Below, piece by piece: positions 1-5,611 of a DNA stretch of 6,014 nt (the stretch's first letter is position 1; each line of letters starts with the position of its first letter). Where the stretch lies: contig VAZH01000203.1 of NCBI GenBank assembly GCA_005884465.1, forward strand, positions 1 to 6,014, given 5' to 3'. The DNA is from Alphaproteobacteria bacterium (lineage in GTDB: Bacteria > Pseudomonadota > Alphaproteobacteria > Rhizobiales > Xanthobacteraceae). The notes under the pieces are model-generated. The model was given only the letters and a program-made list of their open reading frames with translations, did no database searches and was not told where the DNA came from. Position numbers and translations under genes: made by a program.

Positions 1-714
1 AAGGCGGTCGATGGCGTCAGCCTAAAGGTGCGCAAGGGCGAAACGCTCGGCGTCGTCGGTGAATCCGGCTCCGGCAAGACCACCCTCGGCCTCGCGCTGC
101 TGCGGCTGATCTCCTCCGACGGCCCGATTGTGTTCTTGGGCAGAGATATCCAGGGCCTGCGTTTCAAGGCGATGCGGCCGTTCCGCCGGGACATGCAGAT
201 CGTATTCCAGGATCCGTTCGGCGCGCTGAGCCCGCGCATGTCGGTCGGCGACATCGTCGCCGAAGGCCTGAGCGTGCATCAGGGCGCGCTTTCGCGAGAA
301 GAGCGCGAGGCGCGGGTGATCAAGGCGCTCAGGGATGTCGGCATGGATCCGGCAACGCGCTTTCGCTATCCGCATGAATTCTCCGGCGGCCAGCGCCAGC
401 GCATCAGCATTGCCCGCGCGGCGGTGCTGGAGCCTAATTTCGTCGTGCTGGACGAGCCGACCAGCGCGCTCGACATGCTGTTCCAGGCGCAGATGGTCGA
501 TCTGTTGCGCGAATTGCAGCGCAAGCGCGACCTGACCTACATGTTCATTTCGCACGACCTGCGCGTGGTCGCTTCGCTCGCAAGCCACCTGATTGTGATG
601 CGCCTGGGCAAGGTGGTGGAGGAGGGACCGGCTTCGGAACTGTTCAAGTCACCGAAGACCGATTACACGCGCGCGCTGTTCGCCGCCGCGTTTCGGCTGG
701 AAACCGAGACTTGA
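1..714 (+). CDS. Peptide ABC transporter ATP-binding protein, YejF/DppF-like (5' partial)
   Basis: This is the C-terminal ATPase cassette of an ABC importer of the oligopeptide/nickel family. It would hydrolyse ATP at the inner membrane to drive peptide uptake through partner permeases that lie outside the window. The reading frame is open from base 1 (KAVDGVSLK...), so the gene starts upstream and the GTG at 28 is not its start. In the 237-residue fragment I see Walker A GESGSGKT (about 20-27), the Q-loop in VFQDPFGALSPR (about 70), the signature FSGGQRQR (about 127-134), Walker B FVVLDE (147-152), the D-loop SALD and the H-loop histidine in ISHDLRVV (about 185). All catalytic motifs look intact. 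The phrases SPRMSVGDIVAEGL and EEGPA...TDYTRAL match my memory of the second cassette of YejF, in which two ATPase domains are fused. Whether a first cassette exists cannot be seen. DppF or OppF is the alternative. The gene ends 8 bp before a palindrome at 722. Confidence 0.93.
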   Translation, partial: KAVDGVSLKVRKGETLGVVGESGSGKTTLGLALLRLISSDGPIVFLGRDIQGLRFKAMRPFRRDMQIVFQDPFGALSPRMSVGDIVAEGLSVHQGALSREEREARVIKALRDVGMDPATRFRYPHEFSGGQRQRISIARAAVLEPNFVVLDEPTSALDMLFQAQMVDLLRELQRKRDLTYMFISHDLRVVASLASHLIVMRLGKVVEEGPASELFKSPKTDYTRALFAAAFRLETET

Positions 715-721
715 TGACTTA

Positions 722-769
722 CGCGTATTCTATTCGCAAAAACCGGAATCCACTTTTGCGGAATACGCG
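722..769. repeat. Long imperfect palindrome in convergent gap (dispersed Rhizobiales-type repeat, possible bidirectional terminator)
   Basis: Arms CGCGTATTC (722-730) and GAATACGCG (761-769) pair perfectly. Inside them, CGCAAAA (735-741) pairs with TTTTGCG (754-760). This gives a 16-bp stem with a 4-nt bulge (TATT, 731-734) on one side and a 12-nt loop. The bulge makes the left arm read TATTCTATTC. The element fills most of the 84-bp gap between two converging genes, 8 bp after one stop and 30 bp after the other. No T-tract follows on either strand, so it is not a textbook intrinsic terminator, though it could end or protect transcripts from both sides. The core AAACCGGAATCCACTTTT resembles a dispersed intergenic repeat I recall from Bradyrhizobium and Rhizobium genomes. 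That family assignment is from memory. Confidence 0.7.
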
Positions 770-798
770 CTTACGGCGCTGCCGCGGTTTAAGGCCGC

Positions 799-1644
799 TC
801 AGGTCAGCCGCTTGATCGCAGCGATCTCGCTGCCTGCGGCCTTGATGCGCGCGATGGCCTCGCTTGTGTTTTCGATCACGGTCGCCATGTGGTGCGCATT
901 GGCGTGAACGATGGTGTCGGCGTCCCGCGCGATCGCGACATGGCCTTGCCAGAAAATCAGGTCGCCGCGCTGCAATTTTCTGGATTCCGCCGGGCCCAGT
1001 GACCTGCCGAGGCCATCCTGCTGCATGTCGCTGTCGCGCGGGCAGCCGGTGCCCGCGGCGTTCAGCGATAGCTGGACCAGGCCGGAACAATCGATGCCAA
1101 AACTGCTCTTGCCGCCCCACAGATAGGGCGTGCCTCCGAAGCGTTCGGCGACCGCGACGAAATCGCCCTCGTAATGGTCGATGCCGCCGACATGCTGGCG
1201 CGGCAGGTACCAGCCGTCGCGCGTCACGGCAAAAGCGCCGTCCTCACGGACCACCGTTATCAAATCTCCCATGACAAGCGTATCGACCGGCGGCAGCTTG
1301 ATCGAGGGACCCGGAAAGGCGAATGTGCGCAGGCTCGTGATCTTGTGCGTCGGCGTCGCGGCAGGTTTTATTAACACGCGATCCGGCAGCCAGCCCACAT
1401 AGCCGTCGCTGCTCAATTGACCCCAGGCAAAACCTTCGCCATTGCGGTCATAGACGGTCACGCGCTCGCCCTTCAGCGCCTGCGTTAAAAGCGTCGCATT
1501 GGAGGATGGCGCCTCGCGCAGCGGCGCGATGGCATCGATGACCTCGAATTCCTCGCCACTGACAAAGCGCGCCGCCGCGATCTTGCCTTCGAGATATTTC
1601 GCGGCGAGATCGGGCCGCGCCGGCATCAGGCGCGGATCATCCAT
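799..1644 (-). CDS. NlpC/P60 family peptidase with N-terminal SH3-like domains
   Basis: A 281-residue cysteine peptidase of the NlpC/P60 family, which typically cleaves the gamma-D-Glu to diamino-acid bond of murein peptides. Residues about 30-92 and 100-150 look like two bacterial SH3-type domains (REAPS..., DGYVGWLPD, then a second beta-rich stretch ending DGWYLPRQH). The catalytic domain covers about 158-270. The likely nucleophile is Cys186 in GIDCSGLVQ, with His235 in GHVAIA and His247 in VHANAHH. The 12-residue gap between the two histidines matches the Cys-His-His arrangement of Bacillus YkfC-type enzymes. There is no signal peptide, so a cytoplasmic role in peptide recycling fits best. 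The frame stays open further upstream, but that stretch is antisense-like coding inside the aminopeptidase gene. ATG at 1644 (MDDPRLMPAR) is chosen because it overlaps the aminopeptidase stop by 8 bp, typical of translational coupling. Substrate is inferred. Confidence 0.9.
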   Translation of the reverse strand: MDDPRLMPARPDLAAKYLEGKIAAARFVSGEEFEVIDAIAPLREAPSSNATLLTQALKGERVTVYDRNGEGFAWGQLSSDGYVGWLPDRVLIKPAATPTHKITSLRTFAFPGPSIKLPPVDTLVMGDLITVVREDGAFAVTRDGWYLPRQHVGGIDHYEGDFVAVAERFGGTPYLWGGKSSFGIDCSGLVQLSLNAAGTGCPRDSDMQQDGLGRSLGPAESRKLQRGDLIFWQGHVAIARDADTIVHANAHHMATVIENTSEAIARIKAAGSEIAAIKRLT

Positions 1645-3019
1645 AGCGTTCGCCCAGCAATTTGTAGATCGCGCGCGCGGCCTGGCATTCGCCGCCTTCC
1701 GGGCGCGCCGGTTTCGCCGATGGCGTCCAGCCGTAGATGTCGACATGCAGCCAGCTTTTCGCGTGTTCGACGAAGCGCTGCAGGAACAGCGCGCAGGTGA
1801 TGGAGCCGGCAAACGTGCCTGACGGCGCGTTGGTGATATTGGCGACCTTCGAGTCGAGCCAGGCATCGTAAGCCGGCCACAGCGGCAAGCGCCATAACGG
1901 ATCGTTCTCCTGTTTCGCGCAAGCCGCGATGTCCAGCGCCAGCGTCTCATCGTTGGTGTAAAAGGGCGGTAAATCCGGACCGAGCGCTACCCGCGCCGCG
2001 CCGGTCAGGGTGCCCAGATCGACCAGTAGATCGGGGTTTTCCTCATCCGCCAGCGCCAGCGCGTCCGCCAGTATCAAACGGCCTTCGGCGTCGGTATTGC
2101 CGATTTCCACGGCAAGGCCCTTGCGCGAGGTGAAGATGTCGAGCGGCCGGAATGCATTGCCCGCGACCGCATTCTCGACCGCGGGGATCAAAACCCGTAA
2201 GCGCACCCTGAGCTTGGCGTCCATCACCATCTGCGCCAGCGCCAGTACATTGGCGGCCCCGCCCATATCCTTCTTCATGATCAGCATGCCGGCGGACGGC
2301 TTCAAATCTAGCCCGCCGCTATCGAAGCAAACGCCCTTGCCGACCAGCGTCACCTTGGGGTGGGCGGGATCGCCCCAGGTCAAATCGATCAGTCGCGGCG
2401 CGCGCGACGAGGCCATCCCCACGGCATGAATCAGCGGAAAGTTCTGTCGCGTAAGGTCGTCGCCGACGATGCAATTGAAATTGGCGTCAAAGCGATTTGC
2501 CAGATGCTGCGCAGCGAGCGCCAGTTCCTCCGGTCCCATGTCGTTTGCCGGCGTATTGATGAGGTCGCGGGCAAGCGCGGCCGCGTCTGCCATTCGCTTG
2601 GTATCGGCGGCGTCGATGCCATCGGGCGGCACCAGCCTGACATCGGCCGCGTCGGATTTACGATAGCGGCTGAAGCGATAGCTGCCGAGCGCGAAGGCAA
2701 GGACCGCGAGCCGGGTATCGTGCGGCGCGTTCGCAAAACGATAGACCCCCGGCGGCAGCAGGCCCGGTAAAAGGCCGGGTCTGAACAGGTCCAGGGATTT
2801 GGCGTTCTTCTCCTCGAGGCCGAACACGATCTGCGCGATTTGTCCGTCCGCGGAGGGCAAGGCGAGGCACGCTCCGGGTTTGGCGGCAAAGCCATTGGCT
2901 AGCGCGAACTGCCGGGCCTGCGCGGGCAGCTCAGCGCAGGTTGCGTCCCATGTCGCCTTCGTGGCGAAGGTGATGGGAATAGCTGATGCGGCGGGTGCGG
3001 TCTCGAACACGGAAGGCAT
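1637..3019 (-). CDS. Leucyl aminopeptidase family protein (peptidase M17)
   Basis: A cytoplasmic M17 metallo-aminopeptidase that removes N-terminal amino acids from peptides using two divalent metal ions. From the Met at 3019 it has 460 residues. The metal ligands are all visible: Lys228 and Asp233 in GKGVCFDSGG, Asp251 in KKDMGG, and Asp310 and Glu312 in the family signature NTDAEGRL. The catalytic Lys240 (LDLKPS) and Arg314 are also present. Their mutual spacing is identical to E. coli PepA (Lys270, Asp275, Lys282, Asp293, Asp352, Glu354, Arg356), so activity is likely. The N-terminal domain is about 40 residues shorter than in PepA. I prefer ATG 3019 (MPSVFET) because purine-rich GAGAGAAG lies just before it. 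An in-frame ATG at 3037 (adding MKTERS) has no visible ribosome-binding site but cannot be excluded. The gene is first in a unit with the NlpC/P60 gene, overlapping it by 8 bp. Confidence 0.95.
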   Translation of the reverse strand: MPSVFETAPAASAIPITFATKATWDATCAELPAQARQFALANGFAAKPGACLALPSADGQIAQIVFGLEEKNAKSLDLFRPGLLPGLLPPGVYRFANAPHDTRLAVLAFALGSYRFSRYRKSDAADVRLVPPDGIDAADTKRMADAAALARDLINTPANDMGPEELALAAQHLANRFDANFNCIVGDDLTRQNFPLIHAVGMASSRAPRLIDLTWGDPAHPKVTLVGKGVCFDSGGLDLKPSAGMLIMKKDMGGAANVLALAQMVMDAKLRVRLRVLIPAVENAVAGNAFRPLDIFTSRKGLAVEIGNTDAEGRLILADALALADEENPDLLVDLGTLTGAARVALGPDLPPFYTNDETLALDIAACAKQENDPLWRLPLWPAYDAWLDSKVANITNAPSGTFAGSITCALFLQRFVEHAKSWLHVDIYGWTPSAKPARPEGGECQAARAIYKLLGERYG

Positions 3020-3037
3020 GCTTCTCTCGGTCTTCAT

Positions 3038-3177
3038 TTGGAACGGGCAGGGCGGGCGTAGAGGTCAGCCGAGACGTTGCAGTTTTTTTCGCGCGTCCGC
3101 AATCGGTTGTAACGACAAGCGAACTCCGCCGACTACTACACGCCGCCTGGCGAGCGTGGTAGCCTCGTTGTTCGGCG
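3038..3177. other. Divergent intergenic region, probable promoters not resolved
   Basis: This stretch separates the leftward aminopeptidase unit from the rightward small gene, so promoters for both directions should lie here. I cannot place a convincing -35/-10 pair. Visible details are a 7-T run at 3083-3089 and a loose 6-bp inverted repeat, CTGGCG (3147-3152) and CGCCAG (3176-3181). Neither is strong enough to assign a function. Confidence 0.4.
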
Positions 3178-3213
3178 CCAGTCTTCCAGGATTAGCCAGT
3201 CTTCCAGGATTAG
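3178..3213 (+). repeat. Exact 18-bp tandem duplication carrying a Shine-Dalgarno-like AGGA
   Basis: The unit CCAGTCTTCCAGGATTAG occurs twice without mismatch, at 3178-3195 and 3196-3213. The second copy ends one base before an ATG at 3215. Its AGGA (3206-3209) sits 5 nt from that ATG, so it is a plausible ribosome-binding site. The first copy carries the same AGGA at 3188-3191, too far from the ATG to act directly. Confidence 0.9.
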
Positions 3214-3214
3214 A

Positions 3215-3445
3215 ATGTCATTTTCTCTAGCGGGGAATGCGATGGACGTTTTGTGGGACATTGTTGTTTCCGTCGGTCGCGGGATCGAGCAGGTATTGGT
3301 CTATGTGGAAACCCACCACTGGATTTTCGGATTTCTGGTTATCGGGTACGTCTTTTACCTTCACGACAGAGCCCTTCACGCCAGATTTGATGCGCTGGAC
3401 AAGCGAATAGATGAAATCAGGAAGCGTCTCGCCGTTGAATATTGA
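3215..3445 (+). CDS. Small single-pass membrane protein, unknown function
   Basis: I do not recognise this 76-residue protein. A short N-terminal stretch (DVLWDIVVSVGRGIEQVLVYVE) could form an amphipathic helix. One clear membrane segment follows, WIFGFLVIGYVFYLH at about residues 36-50. The charged C-terminal helix HARFDALDKRIDEIRKRL (about 55-72) has a heptad-like pattern suggesting a short coiled coil. Charge distribution suggests that the C-terminus is cytoplasmic. Two starts are credible. ATG 3215 has AGGA 5 nt upstream, inside the tandem repeat. ATG 3242 has GGGGA 5 nt upstream and would give a 67-residue protein beginning MDVLWD. I keep the longer form because its Shine-Dalgarno pairs better, but conservation might favour the shorter. 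Reasons to believe it is real are its coherent membrane-plus-helix design, a ribosome-binding site and the lack of any competing frame. It stands alone, 182 bp before the TadD-like gene on the same strand. Confidence 0.7.
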   Translation: MSFSLAGNAMDVLWDIVVSVGRGIEQVLVYVETHHWIFGFLVIGYVFYLHDRALHARFDALDKRIDEIRKRLAVEY

Positions 3446-3546
3446 GGGATTGCTGACCTCAATCGCATTCGTCGACTGCGATGTACCGCACGGGCGCGCG
3501 CCTTCGCGCTTCCATTGAAATCGACCGGCTTCCGCTCATGGCGGCA

Positions 3547-3568
3547 TTAACCAGCCGTTAGGGTTAAC
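3547..3568 (+). promoter_or_regulatory. CtrA-like box and inverted repeat upstream of tadD
   Basis: TTAA (3547-3550), seven bases, then TTAG (3558-3561) matches the CtrA consensus TTAA-N7-TTAA at seven of eight positions. A second TTAA follows at 3564-3567. TTAACC (3547-3552) and GGTTAA (3562-3567) also form an inverted repeat with a 9-bp spacer, a form that would suit a dimeric regulator. The motif lies 60-80 bp before the tadD start, a normal distance for a promoter-proximal operator. In Caulobacter, CtrA controls pilus genes, so the link to a Tad gene is sensible. The binding protein is inferred. No clear -35/-10 pair could be assigned around it. Confidence 0.4.
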
Positions 3569-3627
3569 AGTCTATTGCTGGCGCATTCAACTCGATCAAT
3601 TCGCCTGATCCCAAGAGTTAAAGTGCC

Positions 3628-4440
3628 ATGCGTCAGCAGTCCAGTCTTGCCCGGCTTCTTGCGTCCGCGGCCGTGACGGCGATTTTGGCCGCTGGGCTCG
3701 GTGGCTGCCAGACAATGTCCGATATCACGGGATCGGTGACGTCAAAGGCCGAGACGAGCCCCAGCCCCGATAGCGATCCACGGCGCGCGGCGGAGTTTTA
3801 TGGCGAGCGCTATCGCGCCAATCCCAAGGATCCCGATGCCGCACTGGCTTATGGCCAGGCGCTGCGCGCCACGGGGCAGCGCGGCCAGGCGGTCGCCGTG
3901 CTCGAACAGGCCACCATCGCCCATCCCGGCAACAAGGCGCTGCTCGCCGGCTATGGCCGCGCGCTCGCCGATAACGGTAATTTCCAGCAGTCGTTCGATG
4001 TTCTCACGCGCGCCCATTCGCCAGATAATCCGGACTGGCGTATTCTTTCGGTGCAGGGAACCACGCTCGATCAACTGGGCCGGCATGAGGACGCCCGCCG
4101 CTATTACGGCAGCGCCCTGAAGATCGTGCCCGATGAGCCGTCGGTGCTGTCCAATCTCGGCCTTTCCTATGTGCTTTCCAAGGATCTGCCGAAGGCGGAA
4201 GAAAACCTGCGACGGGCTTACGCCAGCGGCAAGGCCGATGCGCGGGTGCGGCAGAATCTCGCTCTCGTGGTTGGCCTGCAGGGCCGGTTTGCCGAAGCTG
4301 AAAGCATCGTGAAAGCCGATCTGCCGCCAGACGAGGCCGCCTCAAATGTCGCCTATCTGAAGCAGATGCTGAGCCGCAAGGACAATCCGCGCGCGGGCGC
4401 GGCAACGATGCCGGTGGCGTCTCTCAACCGCCCCGACTGA
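3628..4440 (+). CDS. tadD: TPR lipoprotein, TadD-like Tad pilus assembly protein
   Basis: A 270-residue predicted outer-membrane or periplasmic lipoprotein. The N-terminus has basic residues, a hydrophobic segment (10-24) and a lipobox LGGC with the lipidated cysteine at 27. It has no aspartate at +2, which suits outer-membrane sorting. After a Ser/Pro/Asp-rich linker (about 40-52), tetratricopeptide repeats run from about 53 to 232. The clearest helix pairs are at 67-100 (AYGQALRATGQRGQAVAVLE), 101-134, 135-168 (QLGRHEDARRYYGSALKIVPDE), 169-202 and 203-230. TadD proteins act as pilotin-like factors for the secretin of Tad/Flp pili. The domain plan, length and the facing tadC/tadB genes support this call, but TPR lipoproteins are common, so the name rests partly on context. 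The start ATG at 3628 has only a weak Shine-Dalgarno (AAGAG at 3613-3617). Upstream is a CtrA-like motif. The gene converges on tadC rather than following it. Confidence 0.85.
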   Translation: MRQQSSLARLLASAAVTAILAAGLGGCQTMSDITGSVTSKAETSPSPDSDPRRAAEFYGERYRANPKDPDAALAYGQALRATGQRGQAVAVLEQATIAHPGNKALLAGYGRALADNGNFQQSFDVLTRAHSPDNPDWRILSVQGTTLDQLGRHEDARRYYGSALKIVPDEPSVLSNLGLSYVLSKDLPKAEENLRRAYASGKADARVRQNLALVVGLQGRFAEAESIVKADLPPDEAASNVAYLKQMLSRKDNPRAGAATMPVASLNRPD

Positions 4441-4460
4441 GCGGCGCGATCAAATCAAAG

Positions 4461-4577
4461 TCGTCATCACCCGCCAACGGGTCGGCGCGGCGCGCCGCCC
4501 GATGACAAGGCTCCAGCAGGTGATCCAGTAATCGCCGGTGTTTACTGGATGGCCCGGTCAAGCCGGGCGACGACAGT
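4461..4577. repeat. Composite palindromic intergenic repeat (Rhizobiales RPE-like)
   Basis: About 117 bp of nested inverted repeats lie between the converging tadD and tadC genes. The outer ends, TCGTCATCACCCG (4461-4473) and CGGGCGACGACAG (4565-4577), pair imperfectly (11 of 13). Inside are ACCCG/CGGGT (4469-4473 with 4478-4482), GTCATC/GATGAC (4463-4468 with 4501-4506), a 12-bp perfect palindrome GCGGCGCGCCGC (4487-4498), ATCCAGTA/TACTGGAT (4523-4530 with 4543-4550) and GCCCGG/CCGGGC (4552-4557 with 4563-4568). Read on the minus strand, the right part translates to VVARLDRAIQ, a peptide I often see where such repeats run into predicted genes of Bradyrhizobium-type genomes. It is a non-coding dispersed element. 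A role in ending convergent transcripts is possible but inferred. Confidence 0.75.
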
Positions 4578-4602
4578 CTTGAAGACACGCTTAAATGAAG
4601 TG

Positions 4603-4624
4603 GCTTGTCCGCGCATCGACAAGC
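4603..4624 (-). terminator. Hairpin directly after tadC, possible terminator
   Basis: On the minus strand the tadC stop codon (4625-4627) is followed immediately by GCTTGTC, an 8-nt loop, and GACAAGC (4624 down to 4603), a perfect 7-bp stem. The next bases, CACTTCATTTAAG, are only mildly T-rich, so this is a weak intrinsic terminator candidate. It may instead be the edge of the neighbouring repeat element. A second small inverted repeat, GTCTT-G-AAGAC, lies at 4576-4586. Confidence 0.35.
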
Positions 4625-5602
4625 TCATTTGAATGTTTCCGCGACCTTGATGCCGCTCGGCCCAAGGATGACGATGAACAACACCGGCAGGAAGAACAAA
4701 ATCATCGGCACCGTCAGTTTCGGCGGCAGCGACGCCGCCTTCTTCTCGGCCTCGCTCATGCGCATGTCGCGGTTCTCCTGCGCCATGACTCGCAGGCTCT
4801 GGCCGAGCGGCGTTCCGTAGCGTTCCGACTGCTGCAAGGCCAGACAAACCGACTTCACGCCTTCGAGACCGGTGCGCTTCGCCAGATTTTCGTAAGCAAC
4901 CTTGCGGTCCTGCAAATAGGACAGCTCGGCCGTGGTGAGGATGAATTCCTCCGACAGCGCAACCGATTGGGTAACGATTTCGCCGCTGACCCTGCGGAAT
5001 GCGGTTTCGATCGACATGCCGGATTCGATGCAGATCAGCAACAGATCGAGCGCATCGGGAAAGGCGCGCTTGATCGAGAGTTGGCGTTTCGTGATCGCGT
5101 TTTTCAAAAACAGCATCGGCGCCTGCAAGCCGAGATAGGCGGCACCGATGCATATGCCGATCTTGATCGGCATCGATTTTTCCATATGCGAGATCACGAA
5201 AACATACAGCACCGTCGCCAGGAAAAGCACGAGCGGCGTTACCAGTCGGAAGAACAGGAATGTCACGTAAGGCGCATGCCCGCGATATCCGGCCATGGTG
5301 AGCTTTTCGAGCGCGGCCTCCTGCGCCAGCCATTTGCCCAGGTTGAAGTCCACCACCACCTTGGCGACGAGTTGCTTCGGTGTCTGACGCAGTGTGACCT
5401 TTTCGGCCTTGGAGAGGCGCTCGCGCTCGCGCTGCCGGATCCGCTCGCGTTCGCTCGCAACCGCCTTCATGCGCTTTTCCAGTCCCCCGGTTGCCAACAA
5501 CGGCATGATCAGGGTGTAGGCGGTCGCGCTTGCGGCGATGGCGGCGAGCAGCATCGTCATGAAGCGCGCGTCATGGAGCTTGGCGATCAGAAAATCAATC
5601 AT
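4625..5602 (-). CDS. tadC: TadC, type II secretion system F family inner-membrane platform protein of the Tad pilus
   Basis: A 325-residue inner-membrane protein that pairs with TadB to form the platform on which the TadA/CpaF ATPase drives assembly of Flp/Tad (type IVc) pili. Membrane segments are at about 15-36, 113-138, 145-167 and 297-318. A strongly charged, coiled-coil-like cytoplasmic stretch (LEKRMKAVASERERIRQRERERL, about 41-63) follows the first. The T2SSF cytoplasmic domain occupies about 180-290. It opens with the family-typical FPDALDLLLICIESGMSIETAFRRV and includes QQSERYGTPLGQSLRVMAQENRDMRMSEAEKKAA. Length and topology are normal for alphaproteobacterial TadC and nothing looks broken. 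The start ATG at 5602 lies 9 bp after the tadB stop, so the two genes are co-transcribed and probably translationally coupled; no strong Shine-Dalgarno is visible. The GspF-like fold of TadB is closely related, but gene order and sequence style make TadC the clear choice. Confidence 0.95.
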   Translation of the reverse strand: MIDFLIAKLHDARFMTMLLAAIAASATAYTLIMPLLATGGLEKRMKAVASERERIRQRERERLSKAEKVTLRQTPKQLVAKVVVDFNLGKWLAQEAALEKLTMAGYRGHAPYVTFLFFRLVTPLVLFLATVLYVFVISHMEKSMPIKIGICIGAAYLGLQAPMLFLKNAITKRQLSIKRAFPDALDLLLICIESGMSIETAFRRVSGEIVTQSVALSEEFILTTAELSYLQDRKVAYENLAKRTGLEGVKSVCLALQQSERYGTPLGQSLRVMAQENRDMRMSEAEKKAASLPPKLTVPMILFFLPVLFIVILGPSGIKVAETFK

Positions 5603-5611
5603 GCTGCACCG

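Noticed and set aside
22..588. 188-codon minus-strand frame opposite the ABC ATPase
   Set aside because: Antisense shadow of a gene whose Walker and signature motifs are unmistakable. It has no recognisable domain.
719..1120. 133-codon minus-strand frame ending in FRKSGFRFLRIEYA
   Set aside because: It overlaps the NlpC/P60 gene in another frame and its end is a translation of the palindrome at 722-769.
1645..1950. Longer N-terminus for the NlpC/P60 protein, starting at 1950
   Set aside because: The extra 102 residues lie wholly inside the aminopeptidase frame, are Arg/Ser/Pro-rich without any domain, and the coupled ATG at 1644 fits better.
3107..3139. TTGTAA (3107-3112) and TACTAC (3134-3139) as a -35/-10 pair for the small gene
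   Set aside because: The 21-bp spacer is too long for a housekeeping sigma factor and both hexamers match poorly.
4542..5333. 263-codon minus-strand frame ending in VVARLDRAIQ
   Set aside because: It overlaps tadC in another frame and runs into the palindromic repeat. The terminal peptide is a translation of the repeat, not of a gene.
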